Assembly (NCBI GenBank): GCA_030248225.1 | Contig: JASANE010019199.1 | Location: 1-64,000, forward strand | Direction: 5' to 3' | DNA from: Trileptium ribeirensis | Taxonomy: Eukaryota > Nematoda > Enoplea > Enoplida > Thoracostomopsidae | DNA: 64,000 bases | Shown: piece after piece, positions 50,001 to 59,802 of the stretch | How positions within the stretch are numbered: the first letter of the stretch is position 1 | Layout of the letters: each line of letters begins with the position of its first letter | Translations under genes and position numbers: made by a program | Notes under the pieces: generated by a model | The model's database searches: none | What the model saw: the letters and a program-made list of their open reading frames with translations, nothing else | What the model was told of the DNA's origin: nothing

Positions 50001-53000
50001 TCGAGAATAGAAAACTTAATATATAATAAAATTCAATTTCTTGAGCACTTCTTTTGATCAAACACGACAGTCATTTTTTGGGAATGCTGCATATATGGTG
50101 ATAAAAATATTAAAGTAATAAAAATCTAACTACATGTAAAAGGATAAAATTTTTTAGACTTTTGAACCAACCATACCTGATGAGCAACACACTTGTTAGC
50201 TGTAAACACGCAGACACGATTTGTATCGTTCGCCAATTGCGTGTCGCGTACGCTATGCCGGCGAGTAATGTGAAGCCGAGCGCCCAAGGCGCTTGAACAA
50301 TTGAGCCAGCCATTGCACGATATTTGGTTCCAGTTATTTCCATACCTGAAAAAAATAAGACGAAAACGATAAAAAATTATGAATTACAGCAACCCAATAC
50401 TATTGGGGAAAGATTAATTGTGAAACCACTTACTAATATTATTGACAAGAGAGATCGAAGCGCTAATAAGCTAAAACAGCAATACATGTTTAACAAACAC
50501 ACATTAAAATATCAAAAAATTGTAGAATATCACGATGGTTACAAATCAAATACTTCTCCCAAGAACGAAATGCAAGTAATTTTATACTGTTCTTTTCGGT
50601 ATTTGATAATATATAGAAGAGATGTACAAGAGGAAGAATATATATTCGAATATGCTTTGTTACCAAATTAATGTCTAGTCAAGTCAATTACAATCAGAAG
50701 TATTTCTATTTCTAAGGAATAAACGCATGAAGCCAATAATTGCGAGTATACTAGGTACTACTACAAACGAATACAACCCCTTAATGAGTAATGACGTTCA
50801 AAACAATTATGCTACAGTACTACTAGCCTCTCCATGTGCTACCGAAAGGATACATGAACAAAAAAATTTATTGGAAACCAAGTGTCGCCAGATTTTATCA
50901 AAGGGCATCAAATAACAGTTTACTAGTCTTACAGTTCAGTCATGGCTTGTGAATTTAAAATTCAGTATCTTTTCACTACAAAATGCTAACATACCTTTAA
51001 AGTTGTCTTAGATACGCTGCCAATACATTAATGTTTTTATGTTAAAAATAAGTTTGCAAAACAAAACAAAACAAAATAAGTTATGCAAATTATAAAATTA
51101 TTAACTTTCTAATTGGAATTACAATTAAAAATATTATGCTAACTGTACTGGTGCGAAATCTATTTTATCAAAGGAAAAATTGCCGAGGTCACACACTAAG
51201 GATAGCGCAAAATTTTAACACTAGCCGGAAAATGGACACCCGAATTGAACCACGGGAAGACGGAAAATGTTAGCAGACAAGCCAAGTCATAAAATAGCAC
51301 ACCAACATTTTGGACGTGTCAGCGCAGCTTTAATATTACATTATGTTAAATAAATACGGTATACATTAACGTGCAATAATGAAGTATATAAGTGGGAATG
51401 GGAATTAGTCGTTCAAGTTCAGTGAAACAGAAACAAATTTTCTTGTTTTAAATTTTAGCATTGTATATACATGTTCAGTTGATGCTTGTAAAAAGTTCCT
51501 GGTCCACTTACGTAAAATTCCGGGCTCTAAAACCGAATCCCAATTTTACCTGACAACGCTCACGCTGCAATTATTGTTTCCGAATCCTTAACTTAGACGG
51601 TATTTTAATAACTTTCAACAGCGTGAATAACCATAGATAAGTTCATGTCCAGTATTCGTCTGGAAGCACTGCCGCTTTTCGAACGAAAAAACATCGAACA
51701 AAAGCGAATTAAAAAAATAAACAAATTAAAGAGAAACTAAAATCTTGAAACAAAATTAACACAATCCGAACACCTTTTGGACATAATCTAAAATTTTCAA
51801 CCAAAAACATCGCAAGAGCGTGGAGCGAATATCGAAAGAACAGAACTCATTTGTGTAGGAAACTGTAGTTAGACATTAGTTAAATTGCTTAAAAATAATT
51901 CAAAATTCGCTTTAAAACTGTAATTAAGTAGAAAATATACAAACAGGTACGACCTGAGTAAATACAAACTTACACAAACAATAAGCAGCAAGTGCAGATG
52001 CTTCATTACAAACTGCAGCAAAAAATCGGACCAAAAGAAAAATGTAGAAATAATTTGAATAAGCGAGAGCAATGCCGAAAAGACTAGCTAAGGCACCGAA
52101 TCCAATTACGGTTGGTTTTCGTCCGAACCTGAAATACAACAGCACTGGGAACCAGCTGCACAGTGAATAGAAGCGTCGCCTAAGTGATTAGCCTTTACAA
52201 AATGAGTAGCACTCAGATTCACTGTGGTATGGGTAGTTTGTGCAGGTGTGTATATGCAGAAAGAATTTGCATCATTCTGACAGACCGCTACAGGTAAATG
52301 TTGCTTTTTGAAAATCAAGAGAAAACGTAAATAATTTTTAGCTTCCTGCCCACACAAATTCCCAGTGTAACAACGTTACATCACGAGGTAGTAAGAACCA
52401 AATAGTGGTCATATTCAGAATATTTTATTATAATTTGTTTTGATCCTTCTTGTAATAACAAAAAAGCAAACAGAAACTTTCATAGCACATCAAGAAAAGC
52501 CTTCAGGAAAAATAAATTTTATTGATATTTTTCACACCTGCAGGCAGCGTGACTGCTAACAAATGAAATGTCACTATTTTAACGGTACCAAACCGACCAA
52601 AAACCAATAATCCATTCACAGCTTCTTTATATACTTAAAATAAAAAAACGTAACACTTCAAATTTTTGTTTTAAAAGTCGAGAATTTTTAGCCTGGAATA
52701 GCGTTCCGACGGTAGGATCCATCATAGGCTTAAAACAACAAAAATCAATAAATACAAAGCAAGGTACGTAATTAGCTGCCATTACGCGTCAAACGAAAAT
52801 CACAAAAATCTACAATAAGTACGTTGATCAAATGTTGTGTGACACAGCAGACAGACAATAATAATTCCGCAGTTTGTCGCTATATGGAAACCCAGTTCTG
52901 ACTGCTCTACATTTGCGTTAACAATAAAGTGCCGTCATCTCATTTACCTGTGAAACTTATAAAACTTCCGGTTCCTTCGCTTTGTGTTAAAATGGTCTCG

Positions 53001-56000
53001 TTTTAACGTAGGAACGTTTTAAAGTAAGAACGTAGTGAAACCTAGTGGAGATTGTGTGGGGTAAAATCTTTTAAATTCACTGTGTGTGTGTGTGTGTGAT
53101 CGGTCATAACTTGGGAATGATTTCATGATCTTGGCTCACAAATCTGCTAGTAATATAAATTATGCAGCAATTACTATAACACGTGTGCATCGATACAGTA
53201 AAAATCAATTCTAGAATTTATTAGTTTTAGAAATTAATGCCAAATGTCCAAATAGTTTTTATATAAATATAATTTATCAAATCCACAATAGTTTCTTCGC
53301 AGAAACCATGTATCAGGAATTACATCAGACAGAATTTATTGATTGTGGTCTGCAGTTTATTTCACATTGACCTAGACAACGATTTGATTTAAAATGTAAT
53401 TGGCTAGAAATTGCAAAGAGAATAAGTTCGAGCTGAATTAAATGTACTTCTTTGTTATATTCTATAAATATTGATTTAATTCAATAAGATTTGATTCCGC
53501 ACAGGTATAATTCTGTAGGTTTGATTTTAGCATAATAGAACGAAAATCTAGATCGAAAATCAATTGCTGCATTCATTTTTACAGCTCGGTGCGCACATCT
53601 TAAGGTAGTTGTATGTAACGCCCGCATTCGCTGAAAATTTTGGCAGGGCACATAAAATGTATACTGCGTTGCTGTACAACCGGGGGCATTGAAATTGTCA
53701 AAATTCAGTGGCAGTAGCTACGATATATAACAAATAAAAGTAAGCACTGCCAAAACGTCTCCGATTGGCGTTTAAACAATCAGAAACGTCTTACTCTTAG
53801 ACTTAATCTTAGTTTAAAACAGCTACTTTAACTATGAAATTTCTGTCAAACAAGGGCTATCATTTTTGCAACATCTGTGGTACGAACAAAAACGAACATT
53901 ACCTGTCAGATGAAAGACCGGACGCAATACAACCGAACATATATCCCAACATGTAAACCAAGTGAGCATCGCCACGACGTAGGTTTTGATCACATACGAG
54001 ATTCCACTAAAATAAACTAGGGCAAAATCGGTTAAAATGTTACAAATTACGAATGATGTCTGCAACGAAGTAGTGATTTTAGTACTTATGTATAATAGAT
54101 TATGTTTCAAAATAGCCAAGATATTATAAGTTGTTAAAATAATAGCAAACACATAAAGGTTGTCAAAACGTTGCATTAGCAAACATACGAGCAGAATGCA
54201 TTGTATTAGCGTTGTACCGGGGCCGGAGCTAGCCGAAAAGTACTGTGTGTTCGATTTTCCAGCGCATATAGAGCATATATATACCACATATACACACATG
54301 CCAACAGGAGGGGTGGAAGGGAGTAAAATCTCCTCATAGGAATCCGGACCCCCACCCCGCAGGATGAGGTTCACTCATAGGTGATAATTTGACGCCGGCG
54401 ACTAAAAAAGGTCCTTACTACCCGTGCGATCACCCCCCACAAAAATTTCGCCGGCTACCGGGGGTTACCCCCTCCTGGGGATTCTATCCAGGGGTACATC
54501 GTCGGCAAGTATGCAAATATACCAATAACCAAATCATTGTTTAATTACTATTCTTCAAGAATATCATATAAAAATAAATTTAACAATTTGCCATATTACA
54601 TCATGCATTAAAACATTTTGACAGCTAAAGTTCACAGCTTCAGGAAAGTGATGTGGAATTTGCACTGCCCTAGTTAGTAGCAAGCATTATATCTTCAGCT
54701 AAAGTTACAGATTGTTTATCTGTTCTACTACGTAATTTGGTACCAGATTGTTTATCTGTTCTACTATTTAAAAAATATTTTTGAAACAGTAGCCCCGGCG
54801 CCTAAATTTTACCTTTACCGGGCGCCGGGGCTACTGTTGCCCGCTAAATTTGTTGCCCCGGGCTCGGGGCTAAGCCCCGGTACATCCCTACATTGTATGC
54901 ATAAAACTCTAAAACAATACATACACCGCGTTATGTGTCTATCATATGTTAAAACTTTAGAGTTGACATAGCCGCTAGCATTTTGATGTCATCATAATAT
55001 ACGTATAAGTTTTGGCATTTTTGTCGCAGAATTTATTAACGCTCAGTGATTTAAGTCAGCTAAGCTACAGCTAGTTGATCCCAAGCATGAACTTTGCTGC
55101 CATATCACATGTATGTTGTAGAGCCAACCGGAAAATATTTAGAAGATAATTGAACTCACTTTACTTAAATTAATAATTTACTTGACCTTACTGTTTCGTA
55201 CGGTACAGAATTTATGAAGGCTCCTATTTGCAGTAAGCTATAATGCAGCACCCGTAGTCCAATAATAATTGCATTTAAATTATAACACGTGATTATCAAA
55301 ATTACAACAAATATGTCTTTAAATCACATGTGTCCATAGGAATATATGCGCAGGGGCTACCCCTCTAAGGATAAGAACCCCCAAAGACACATCCCAGCAT
55401 CTTCGCACGCCACACCGTCCCCGCTAACCCGACGGACGTTGCACGCCGTCCACGCTGTGATTTCAAGAAAAAACAGTAATGAAAGATACCGTTGTTCCGT
55501 AGAAGGCTGATTTAATATGAAATGGAGCGAGCAAAGCTAGCAGTCAAAATCTACTGAGGTCTAATTAATGGCCTAGACATCAAAAATCTCAACCCTTAAA
55601 GATCAGTGGGTAGTCAGGTCAGTCTAGAAAACCAAAAAGGAAAAGACGAAAATAGGGACATATATAATTTCTGCGTCTCTTAACCTCACTCATATATAAT
55701 TCCTACGTCTTAACCTAACTCCAACCTAGCAAAATTTACGGTCTACCAGCCAACACGTTAAGGCAAAAACGTTTCGGAAGAACTAATTCTCTAACTGACA
55801 GGACGGGCCAACTCCAGCGAACGTAACATGTTGGGGCTAGCTATATGCTCGGTTTGACGACTGTGCATCATTGGTACGTAATCAGCGAAACCATAATTTA
55901 TAACCGGTGTTACGTAAAATACGCCCGGTTAGTAGACATTTCTATTAAACTCGCGTTGAAGAAACGAAACTAACAGTATGCGAATTGTTAAAATTTTGAC

Positions 56001-56974
56001 AAATTTCGAACTTTGCACTTTATGTTCAAATATGCAAAAAGGACATGTATATATTTTTATTTTAATGAGACTAAAATAAAAATTTTAGTAAACGTAAGCG
56101 TCTGTAGTGGGATACCAAGTATCGCCCAAACTACTTGAATATAGTAATATTTACAACATAACTTACGTGAAAACGTAGTTTCTCGAAAAGTAAACAAAAT
56201 ACGCGGAATAATAGATTTAGGCTTAGATAGACGAAACAAAGCTTCAGTTGCGGTCCAAAAACTTTAAATTTACGAGCCAAGATATGGGATGTTCAATCTT
56301 GGAAACAGGAAAAGTAAAAGCAAAGCGTTATGCCCTTATAAATAGAACCTAAAATTAACCACATCCATTAATACCCTATTTCGCAATTACAGATATTGAG
56401 GCGGAAATTAACGAATTTGCACGTTTCATAACGTAAAATAGAGACTATAAAGTTTCGAGGAAAATAAACCAGGACGTTGAATTAAAGTCTCAAACTTGCA
56501 CCAGTACGAATCAATTTGAAGATTTGGAATATTTAGCGACATCGATTCGACAAGCGTTTGCTGCGTTATTCCTGTCGCCGAGGTCATCGTAGTTAAATTT
56601 TGTTGGCCTGTACCACCAAATGAGTAGTTGGCAAAAGGTAATAAGCTAAAGTGATTTTGAGACCGTATTCCTGTGCTGAAGAATCCAATGCATTGATTAA
56701 AATGTTTTACAAAACGCGAAACTGATGGACGACAAAAACCCTTTCTCGTACCTGCGTCACGATCGTTTCTTGCATTTCCGATCGATCATAACTCCAATTT
56801 TTGCACTGTTCGATGCCAGTATATTTGAGCTTGAGCTTCTTCATTACCGTATTATAGGCAATGTCAAAGGTTTCGTTGTGCGCCAGCCCATGGTACACTC
56901 GCGGCGGAAATGCGCGGCGTTTACACTCCGACAGCTCCATTTCGCCTGATTTCGAGTTTTTGACAAATGGAATC
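40859..56974 (-). CDS. SLC22-family organic ion transporter gene, nine exons assembled, first exon missing
   Basis: A 12-helix major facilitator at the plasma membrane, expected to move organic cations, anions or zwitterions; substrate cannot be read from sequence. Exons in transcript order: 56974-56752, 54006-53903, 52128-51974, 50345-50177, 49309-49171, 48812-48721, 47872-47634, 46128-45947, 41002-40859. All join in phase with GT-AG introns to give about 482 codons and a TAA stop. Family landmarks appear in order: CKNWSYDRSEMQETIVTQ into WNLVCD, SDRFGRK across a junction, MEITGTKYRAMAG, LPESPRWL, YYGVTLNL, TSEMYPTVIRN and IFLPETLDQPLPDTLQDA. About 60-100 residues including helix 1 are missing compared with usual family lengths near 550. 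No stop or frameshift was seen, so the gene looks intact. Confidence 0.93.
41003..41740. other. Last intron of the SLC22-like gene, 3' part
   Basis: Non-coding intron sequence. The word AGAACCTCGAGG occurs twice near 41096 and 41131. The 65-codon minus frame at 41408-41605 has no recognised motif. Confidence 0.5.
41760..42375. repeat. Diverged tandem repeat in the last SLC22 intron
   Basis: Degenerate units share CCCGATTTCCA/G, TTCAGTTGTTTGG, GTTTTCAATGGGTTTAGG-like and CAGCACTAATA words, seen near 41840, 42040, 42170-42260 and 42290-42360. Unit length varies by about 100-200 bp. An interrupted ATATAATAT run is at about 41925. The 123-codon plus frame here is a product of these repeats. Confidence 0.45.
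42770..44807 (+). pseudogene. CR1-like non-LTR retrotransposon, ORF2 (linker and RT), inactive
   Basis: Inserted antisense in the last intron of the SLC22-like gene. It reads through the linker (IDTYVPTCSKKFANKP, then after a frameshift SFYAYALRKRKSP), then reverse transcriptase: SLKLHKSPGNDGIPNEILRS, GTQHGFTPKRSTVSQLL, VYVDFRKAFDSVNHTALL, VVPQGTVLGPLLFLIYVNDL and LFKFADDIRM (the F-A-D-D catalytic box). The C-terminal part has ALIRPIVEYATVIWCP, RLRCDLITLYKTVN and VVRAWNNLPSSV. Defects: a frameshift near 43020, an in-frame TAA at 43801-43803, a stop after NPCAA near 44180 and a frameshift near 44310-44340. The endonuclease is absent (5' truncation). Order and motifs fit the CR1 clade. Confidence 0.93.
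44808..45946. other. Last intron of the SLC22-like gene, 5' part
   Basis: The first 100 or so bases are probably the 3' untranslated tail of the CR1-like element. A 37-codon ATG frame (45191-45304) is rich in Asn and Ser and is not supported. The rest is AT-rich intron. Confidence 0.45.
45947..46128 (-). CDS. SLC22-like gene: helices 10-11 exon
   Basis: Acceptor CTGTGTTTCAG, donor GTCAGT (weaker than the others). It reads ESKGLRLIFMLFGKGASQAA, then ILYIFTSEMYPTVIRNSIIG, then SLIARLGGGVAGYIAML. E-M/L-Y-P-T-x-x-R-N and A-R-x-G-G are hallmark blocks before the final helix. Ends in phase 0. Confidence 0.95.
46129..47633. other. SLC22-like intron
   Basis: Non-coding. The minus-strand frame 46521-46730 contains a hydrophobic run (YIIWVLATILGLRGFLDF) but the flanking exons join perfectly without it, so it is not an exon of this transcript. 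47150-47490 looks repeat-derived. Confidence 0.5.
47385..47490 (-). repeat. Dispersed repeat family E, copy 1
   Basis: Read on the minus strand it runs GGAGATTGTGTG, CTTTTAAATTC, CACTGTGTGTGTG, ATCGG-CATAACT-GGGAA and TCATGATCTTGG. The same blocks occur in the same order on the plus strand at 53046-53138. It is intronic. Confidence 0.65.
47634..47872 (-). CDS. SLC22-like gene: helices 7-9 exon
   Basis: Acceptor GCTTTTGCAG, donor GAAG|GTGAGT. It begins by finishing W, then CVTALVYYGVTLNLSDQ, FGGTVFVNNAIAGATEFPVL and ATGRKRCVLACLILAG. YYG-x-x-L, a conserved E-F/I-P and the second G-R-K/R loop are standard family positions. Ends in phase 1 within SPE-E. Confidence 0.95.
47873..48720. other. SLC22-like intron containing the TTCGCGAA repeat
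   Basis: Non-coding. The 112-codon plus frame at 47811-48149 starts inside the antisense of an exon and has no motif. The repeat at 48182-48420 is listed separately. Confidence 0.5.
48182..48420. repeat. CRE-containing repeat, copy 2, with four TTCGCGAA palindromes
   Basis: TTCGCGAA starts at 48183, 48250, 48324 and 48368, each followed by CA. A perfect CRE palindrome TGACGTCA is at 48208-48215. The first 50 bp match 15299-15350. The palindromes sit in repeated GTGTTCGCGAACA contexts. This may be the internal structure of a non-autonomous transposon rather than a working regulatory element. Confidence 0.6.
48721..48812 (-). CDS. SLC22-like gene: central-loop exon
   Basis: Acceptor GTGTTTCAG, donor GTGAGC. 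It encodes EWVKRKERASLLHLLRSQEL and then TSIVFII leading into helix 7; the split W codon is completed by the next exon. The basic loop and the 'R...I..W' transition fit the family. Confidence 0.9.
49171..49309 (-). CDS. SLC22-like gene: PESPRWL exon, start of the central loop
   Basis: Acceptor AGTTGTTTTAG, donor GTGAGG. It reads ILPESPRWLIVNNRVREAEE followed by a basic and polar loop (HASRWNKSTLPPD, HLIKHAERR). P-E-S-P-R-W-L is diagnostic for sugar- and organic-ion-type transporters of this superfamily. Ends in phase 0. Confidence 0.95.
49310..50176. other. SLC22-like intron
   Basis: Non-coding AT-rich intron between the PESPRWL exon and the helix 5-6 exon. Nothing else recognised. Confidence 0.5.
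50177..50345 (-). CDS. SLC22-like gene: helices 5-6 exon
   Basis: Acceptor TTTTTTTCAG, donor CAG|GTATGG. The peptide starts MEITGTKYRAMAG, matching the family's conserved 'E..G.K.R...G' block, then gives hydrophobic stretches ALGFTLLAGIAYATRNW and IVSACLQLTSVLLI. It joins the next exon in phase 2. Confidence 0.92.
50346..51973. other. SLC22-like intron
   Basis: Non-coding. It contains a plus-strand TATA/initiator-like pair at 51386-51422, listed separately. The 115-codon plus frame at 50324-50671 is Lys/Asn/Tyr-rich with no motif. Confidence 0.5.
51386..51422 (+). promoter_or_regulatory. Weak core-promoter-like pair inside an SLC22 intron
   Basis: TATATAAG is followed about 30 bp later by TTCAGTGA. 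The spacing is right for a TATA box and a TCAGT initiator. It would drive antisense transcription relative to the host gene, perhaps from a solo LTR. In AT-rich DNA a chance match is quite possible. Confidence 0.2.
51974..52128 (-). CDS. SLC22-like gene: FGRK exon, helices 3-4
   Basis: Acceptor TGTATTTCAG. It completes SDRFGRK, the conserved cytoplasmic loop between helices 2 and 3, then runs GFGALASLFGIALAYSN and FLLVRFFAAVCNEASA. The donor is GTAAGT, the strongest in the gene, leaving phase 1. Confidence 0.92.
52129..53902. other. SLC22-like intron
   Basis: Non-coding. Holds family E copy 2 and otherwise nothing recognised. Confidence 0.5.
53046..53138 (+). repeat. Dispersed repeat family E, copy 2, with a (TG)n tract
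   Basis: GGAGATTGTGTGG, CTTTTAAATTCAC, a TG microsatellite of about nine repeats, ATCGGTCATAACTTGGGAA and TCATGATCTTGGCTCA mirror the inverted copy at 47385-47490, whose TG tract is shorter. Confidence 0.65.
53903..54006 (-). CDS. SLC22-like gene: WNLVCD exon, helix 2
   Basis: Acceptor TTTATTTTAG, donor CAG|GTAATG. The frame reads WNLVCDQNLRR, then a hydrophobic helix (YMLGYMFGCIASG) and LSSD plus two bases that complete R with the next exon. W-x-L-V-C-D is the classic start of this block in the family. A longer overlapping frame on this strand (180 codons, 53832-54374) is in a different phase and is not the gene. Confidence 0.92.
54007..56751. other. Large SLC22-like intron with GC-rich islands
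   Basis: Non-coding. GC-rich patches lie at 54290-54490, 54785-54885 (hairpin) and 55350-55450. The overlapping minus-strand frame extending to 54374 is not an exon. Confidence 0.5.
54785..54838. repeat. Perfect 18-bp inverted repeat (hairpin)
   Basis: AACAGTAGCCCCGGCGCC (54785-54802) is the exact reverse complement of 54821-54838, with an 18-base spacer. The stem is GC-rich. A second small stem (GGGGC, TAA, GCCCC) follows near 54864-54876. It lies in an AT-rich intron. It may be a terminal structure of a small mobile element or a structured RNA segment. Confidence 0.85.
56752..56974 (-). CDS. SLC22-like gene: extracellular-loop exon (first recognised)
   Basis: Encodes the large loop after helix 1. 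The translation includes ECKRRAFPPRVYHG, HNETFDIAYN with a possible N-glycosylation site (N-E-T), and CKNWSYDRSEMQETIVTQ. Cysteines and the C-x-x-W-x-Y-D pattern are typical of the family. The donor is CAG|GTACGAG (phase 0). The 5' boundary is less certain: an acceptor TGCTGTTATAG gives a start at 56974, but an ATG in frame at 56940 (MELSECKRR) is an alternative beginning. No exon with the family's N-terminal 'FGRYQ'-like segment was recognised upstream. Confidence 0.8.
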
Positions 56975-57189
56975 CTATAACAGCAAAGATTCCGATAACA
57001 AGTAAGCCATTACACTGCAGTACATTACAGGTTTTATAACAAAATCTTCGACGCCGTGGTTTACCATTCTTATTTTGCACCTATTCGCAAGCCAAAACCA
57101 AACTAAACTAGATTTGTCATAATGTTCAATGCGTTGGCCAATTTGTTGAATGCACATTTTGGTCAAATGTATAACAGCTCTATAATACA

Positions 57190-58720
57190 TAGTCCGGGTT
57201 TTTAAAATTACAGTCACGATGATGTTCTTGATATTGTATATTTTGATGTTGAATCTATTTATAGGGCTCTCCGTAAATTTACGAATACTTTGGTGTCTGG
57301 TCCAGATAACTTTGCCTCAATTTTCTTTGCCATGTTTGCTTTTGAACTAGTTACACCAATTAAAATATTGTATGATTTTTGTTTCGAACTGTCTGAAATA
57401 TCTAGACAGTGGCGCGATGCAATTGTTGTACCAATTTATAAAAATAAAGGGCCTAAAGACTCATATGTTAATTATCGTGAAATTAGCTTAGTTTGTAATG
57501 TGGTGAATCAATCGTAAATACTGCCATCATTGGTTTCTGTTTAAGAAACAATATTTTGTCTTCCGTACAACACGCTTCTTGAAGGGTAGGTCTGTAATAA
57601 CGAATCTTCTTGAATGTTTAAACAGTTGGTACGATGCATATGATAAAGGAATGTATACTTCTGTTGCATATTTAGATATACGCAAAGCGTTTAATTCGGT
57701 TCCCCATGATTTATTACTCTATAAACTTCATGGTATTAGTGGTAAGCTGCTGAAGTGGTTGAGCAAATATTTATCAGACAGGCTTCGATGGGTTAGAGGA
57801 AATTCTGTTTATTCTGACTGGACCAATGTGACTTGTGGTGTACCGCAGGGCTCTATGTTGGGTCATACTTTATTTTCAATTTATTTTAATGATATTATAA
57901 ATGTTATTGATCATTGTACTATCTCCATTTATGCTGATGACTGTAAGATTTATTTCTCTGCATCTAAAGATAGTACAAGCACTGTACTACAAGCTGATCT
58001 GAATAATTTATTACAGTGGCTAACTGTTTGGGGTCTTCGAATTATCTATAGAAAAATGTAGTGTTCTAAAACATTGGTAATGCGAATCCTAGACTACCTT
58101 TGTGTGTAGATGGTCATGAAGTTGTTGCCGTAAAATGTCAACGTAATCTCGGTGTTTTGATTGTCAGATTTAAAATTTCATAACCAGTGTTGTAATATCG
58201 TAAAGAAAGCGTCAAAAATTTGAGGTTTGATTTTGTATAGCTTTATCAGTAAGGACATTTCTTTTTTGTACAAAATCTTTCAAATATATGTATACTTCCG
58301 TATCTAACTTTCGCCCCAGAAAGTTTTAATCCGAAATATGCAATGGATATAGATACTCTTGAGAGTGAACAGCGTCAGTTTACTAAACGATTACCAGGTC
58401 TCTTTAATATGAGGTAGATTGAGCGTTTGAAAGTATTAACTATTGATTCTGTTGAAATGTTATTGTTGAAAAAAGATTTATGTTTTGTTTACAAAGTCCT
58501 AAATGGTAAGATTATTCAGAATCCTGATTGTCTTTTTGAAGTTAATACTCGACAACTAGAGGTCCCAACCGCAAATTGATAGTGAAACATTGTCGCTTGT
58601 CATTAACTAAAACTTTTTTTGCAAATAGAATCACAAATATATGGAATGCTTTACCAGATGAAATTGTAAATTCTCCATCCATAAAAATTTCAGAAGTCGA
58701 TTGAATTTTTCCAGTGTATG
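57190..58720 (+). pseudogene. CR1-like non-LTR retrotransposon remnant, RT and C-terminus
   Basis: Reading frames give VSGPDNFASIFFAMFAFELV, QWRDAIVVPIYKNKGPKD, then in a second frame AYLDIRKAFNSVPHDLLLYK, TCGVPQGSMLGHTLFSIYFN and IYADDCKIYFSA (Y-A-D-D catalytic box). After more frameshifts come FTKRLPGLFNM, IERLKVLTIDSVE and LCFVYKVLNGK, matching the C-terminal blocks of CR1-clade ORF2. Stops and frameshifts near 57517-57580 and after 58061 make it inactive. The endonuclease is missing. It is not the same copy type as the 42.8-44.8 kb element: the two differ widely in sequence. Confidence 0.88.
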
Positions 58721-59214
58721 CCTTTTGCCTTTTCTCCGGCTACCATATTACTTGAATCAATTGTGAATTTATGATACCTTGAACGACTTAGTATTGTTAC
58801 TGTAGTTATATTTGTGAAGTATATAAACCTTTTGTTTGTTTGTTTGTTGATGGTGAAGGAAGATATGATGAAAAGCAGACAATGGTGTTCAATATACCAA
58901 AACATCGCTGCTAATAGTGAACGTAATATATTACAAAAAGTGAGCGGAGCACTTGGAATGCTTTTAAAATTGGCATAAAATTAACTAATTGGCATATACG
59001 GCCAAGTTTTAGAACTTTAGATATGTCATATTCGTGATCAGCGACAACCAAAACATCTGTTTGCATTTTTTAATTTCTTAGCACTTTGAAATCTTTCAAA
59101 AATTTTAGCTAATTAACTAACTAGTTAGGATGCTTTTAACATTTTAATAATCACCAGATTCATAATCAGCACGGCGAAATGAAGCATACGCACCAGAATC
59201 ATAGCTTTACACTA
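58721..59214. other. AT-rich sequence between two repeats
   Basis: No gene. The first part is probably the 3' tail of the CR1-like remnant. AATTAACTAA/CTAGTTAGG words near 59107 may extend the neighbouring family C repeat. Confidence 0.35.
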
Positions 59215-59465
59215 ATTATTCATTGAAATATAAGCAATTTTTGTTTGAAAATGTTAAAAATAGGCTAACACGCTTAACTAATAAGTTTACTAATTAGTGA
59301 AAGCAAATTTGACAAAAACAATATATCTTGCACCTGAAGGATATTATGCCTTTCAAACAAAAATTTAGATCGGCTGAGTGGTTATTGAGGACTTCGACGA
59401 AAGGACAGACGGTGCCGACTTTCGCATCTAACGAAAGCAAAAACGCTTCTCTTCGCTCCGTCAAA
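59215..59465 (-). repeat. Dispersed repeat family C, copy 2 (inverted)
   Basis: Read on the minus strand it begins CGGAGCGAAGAGAAGCGTTT and passes TTTTTGTTTGAAAGGC and ATTAGTTAAGCGTG, matching the order at 19111-19375. The overlapping 112-codon plus frame has no recognised motif. Confidence 0.65.
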
Positions 59466-59802
59466 ACATTTCATATGTTCTCGAAAATCAAGCAGTTCAT
59501 ACCCTTTGTAATAGCCACAGACCATAAGTACATTATATGCATAAAGTTTAATACTAGGACATTCCCTGTAAGCGATGCGCGGCAAGGGGCCCGACGCCGT
59601 GGAAAATTCGCGATTGGGCAAACAACTCACTTCGTTAAATATGTGTCATATCTTTGGTATTGTTAATGTTTTATTTACAGTGAAATCTCGATTTATTCTT
59701 GCCTTGTATGGTCGTAGCTTGGCTTTTATGTTTATTTTCAGTTATTATATCTATAAGCAATTACAATATTGTATTAGTAACTATCACTGTGTAATAGTTT
59801 CC

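Noticed and set aside
53832..54374. 180-codon minus-strand frame as a membrane protein
   Set aside because: The real exon here is 53903-54006 in another frame; that frame gives WNLVCD and joins in phase to both neighbours.
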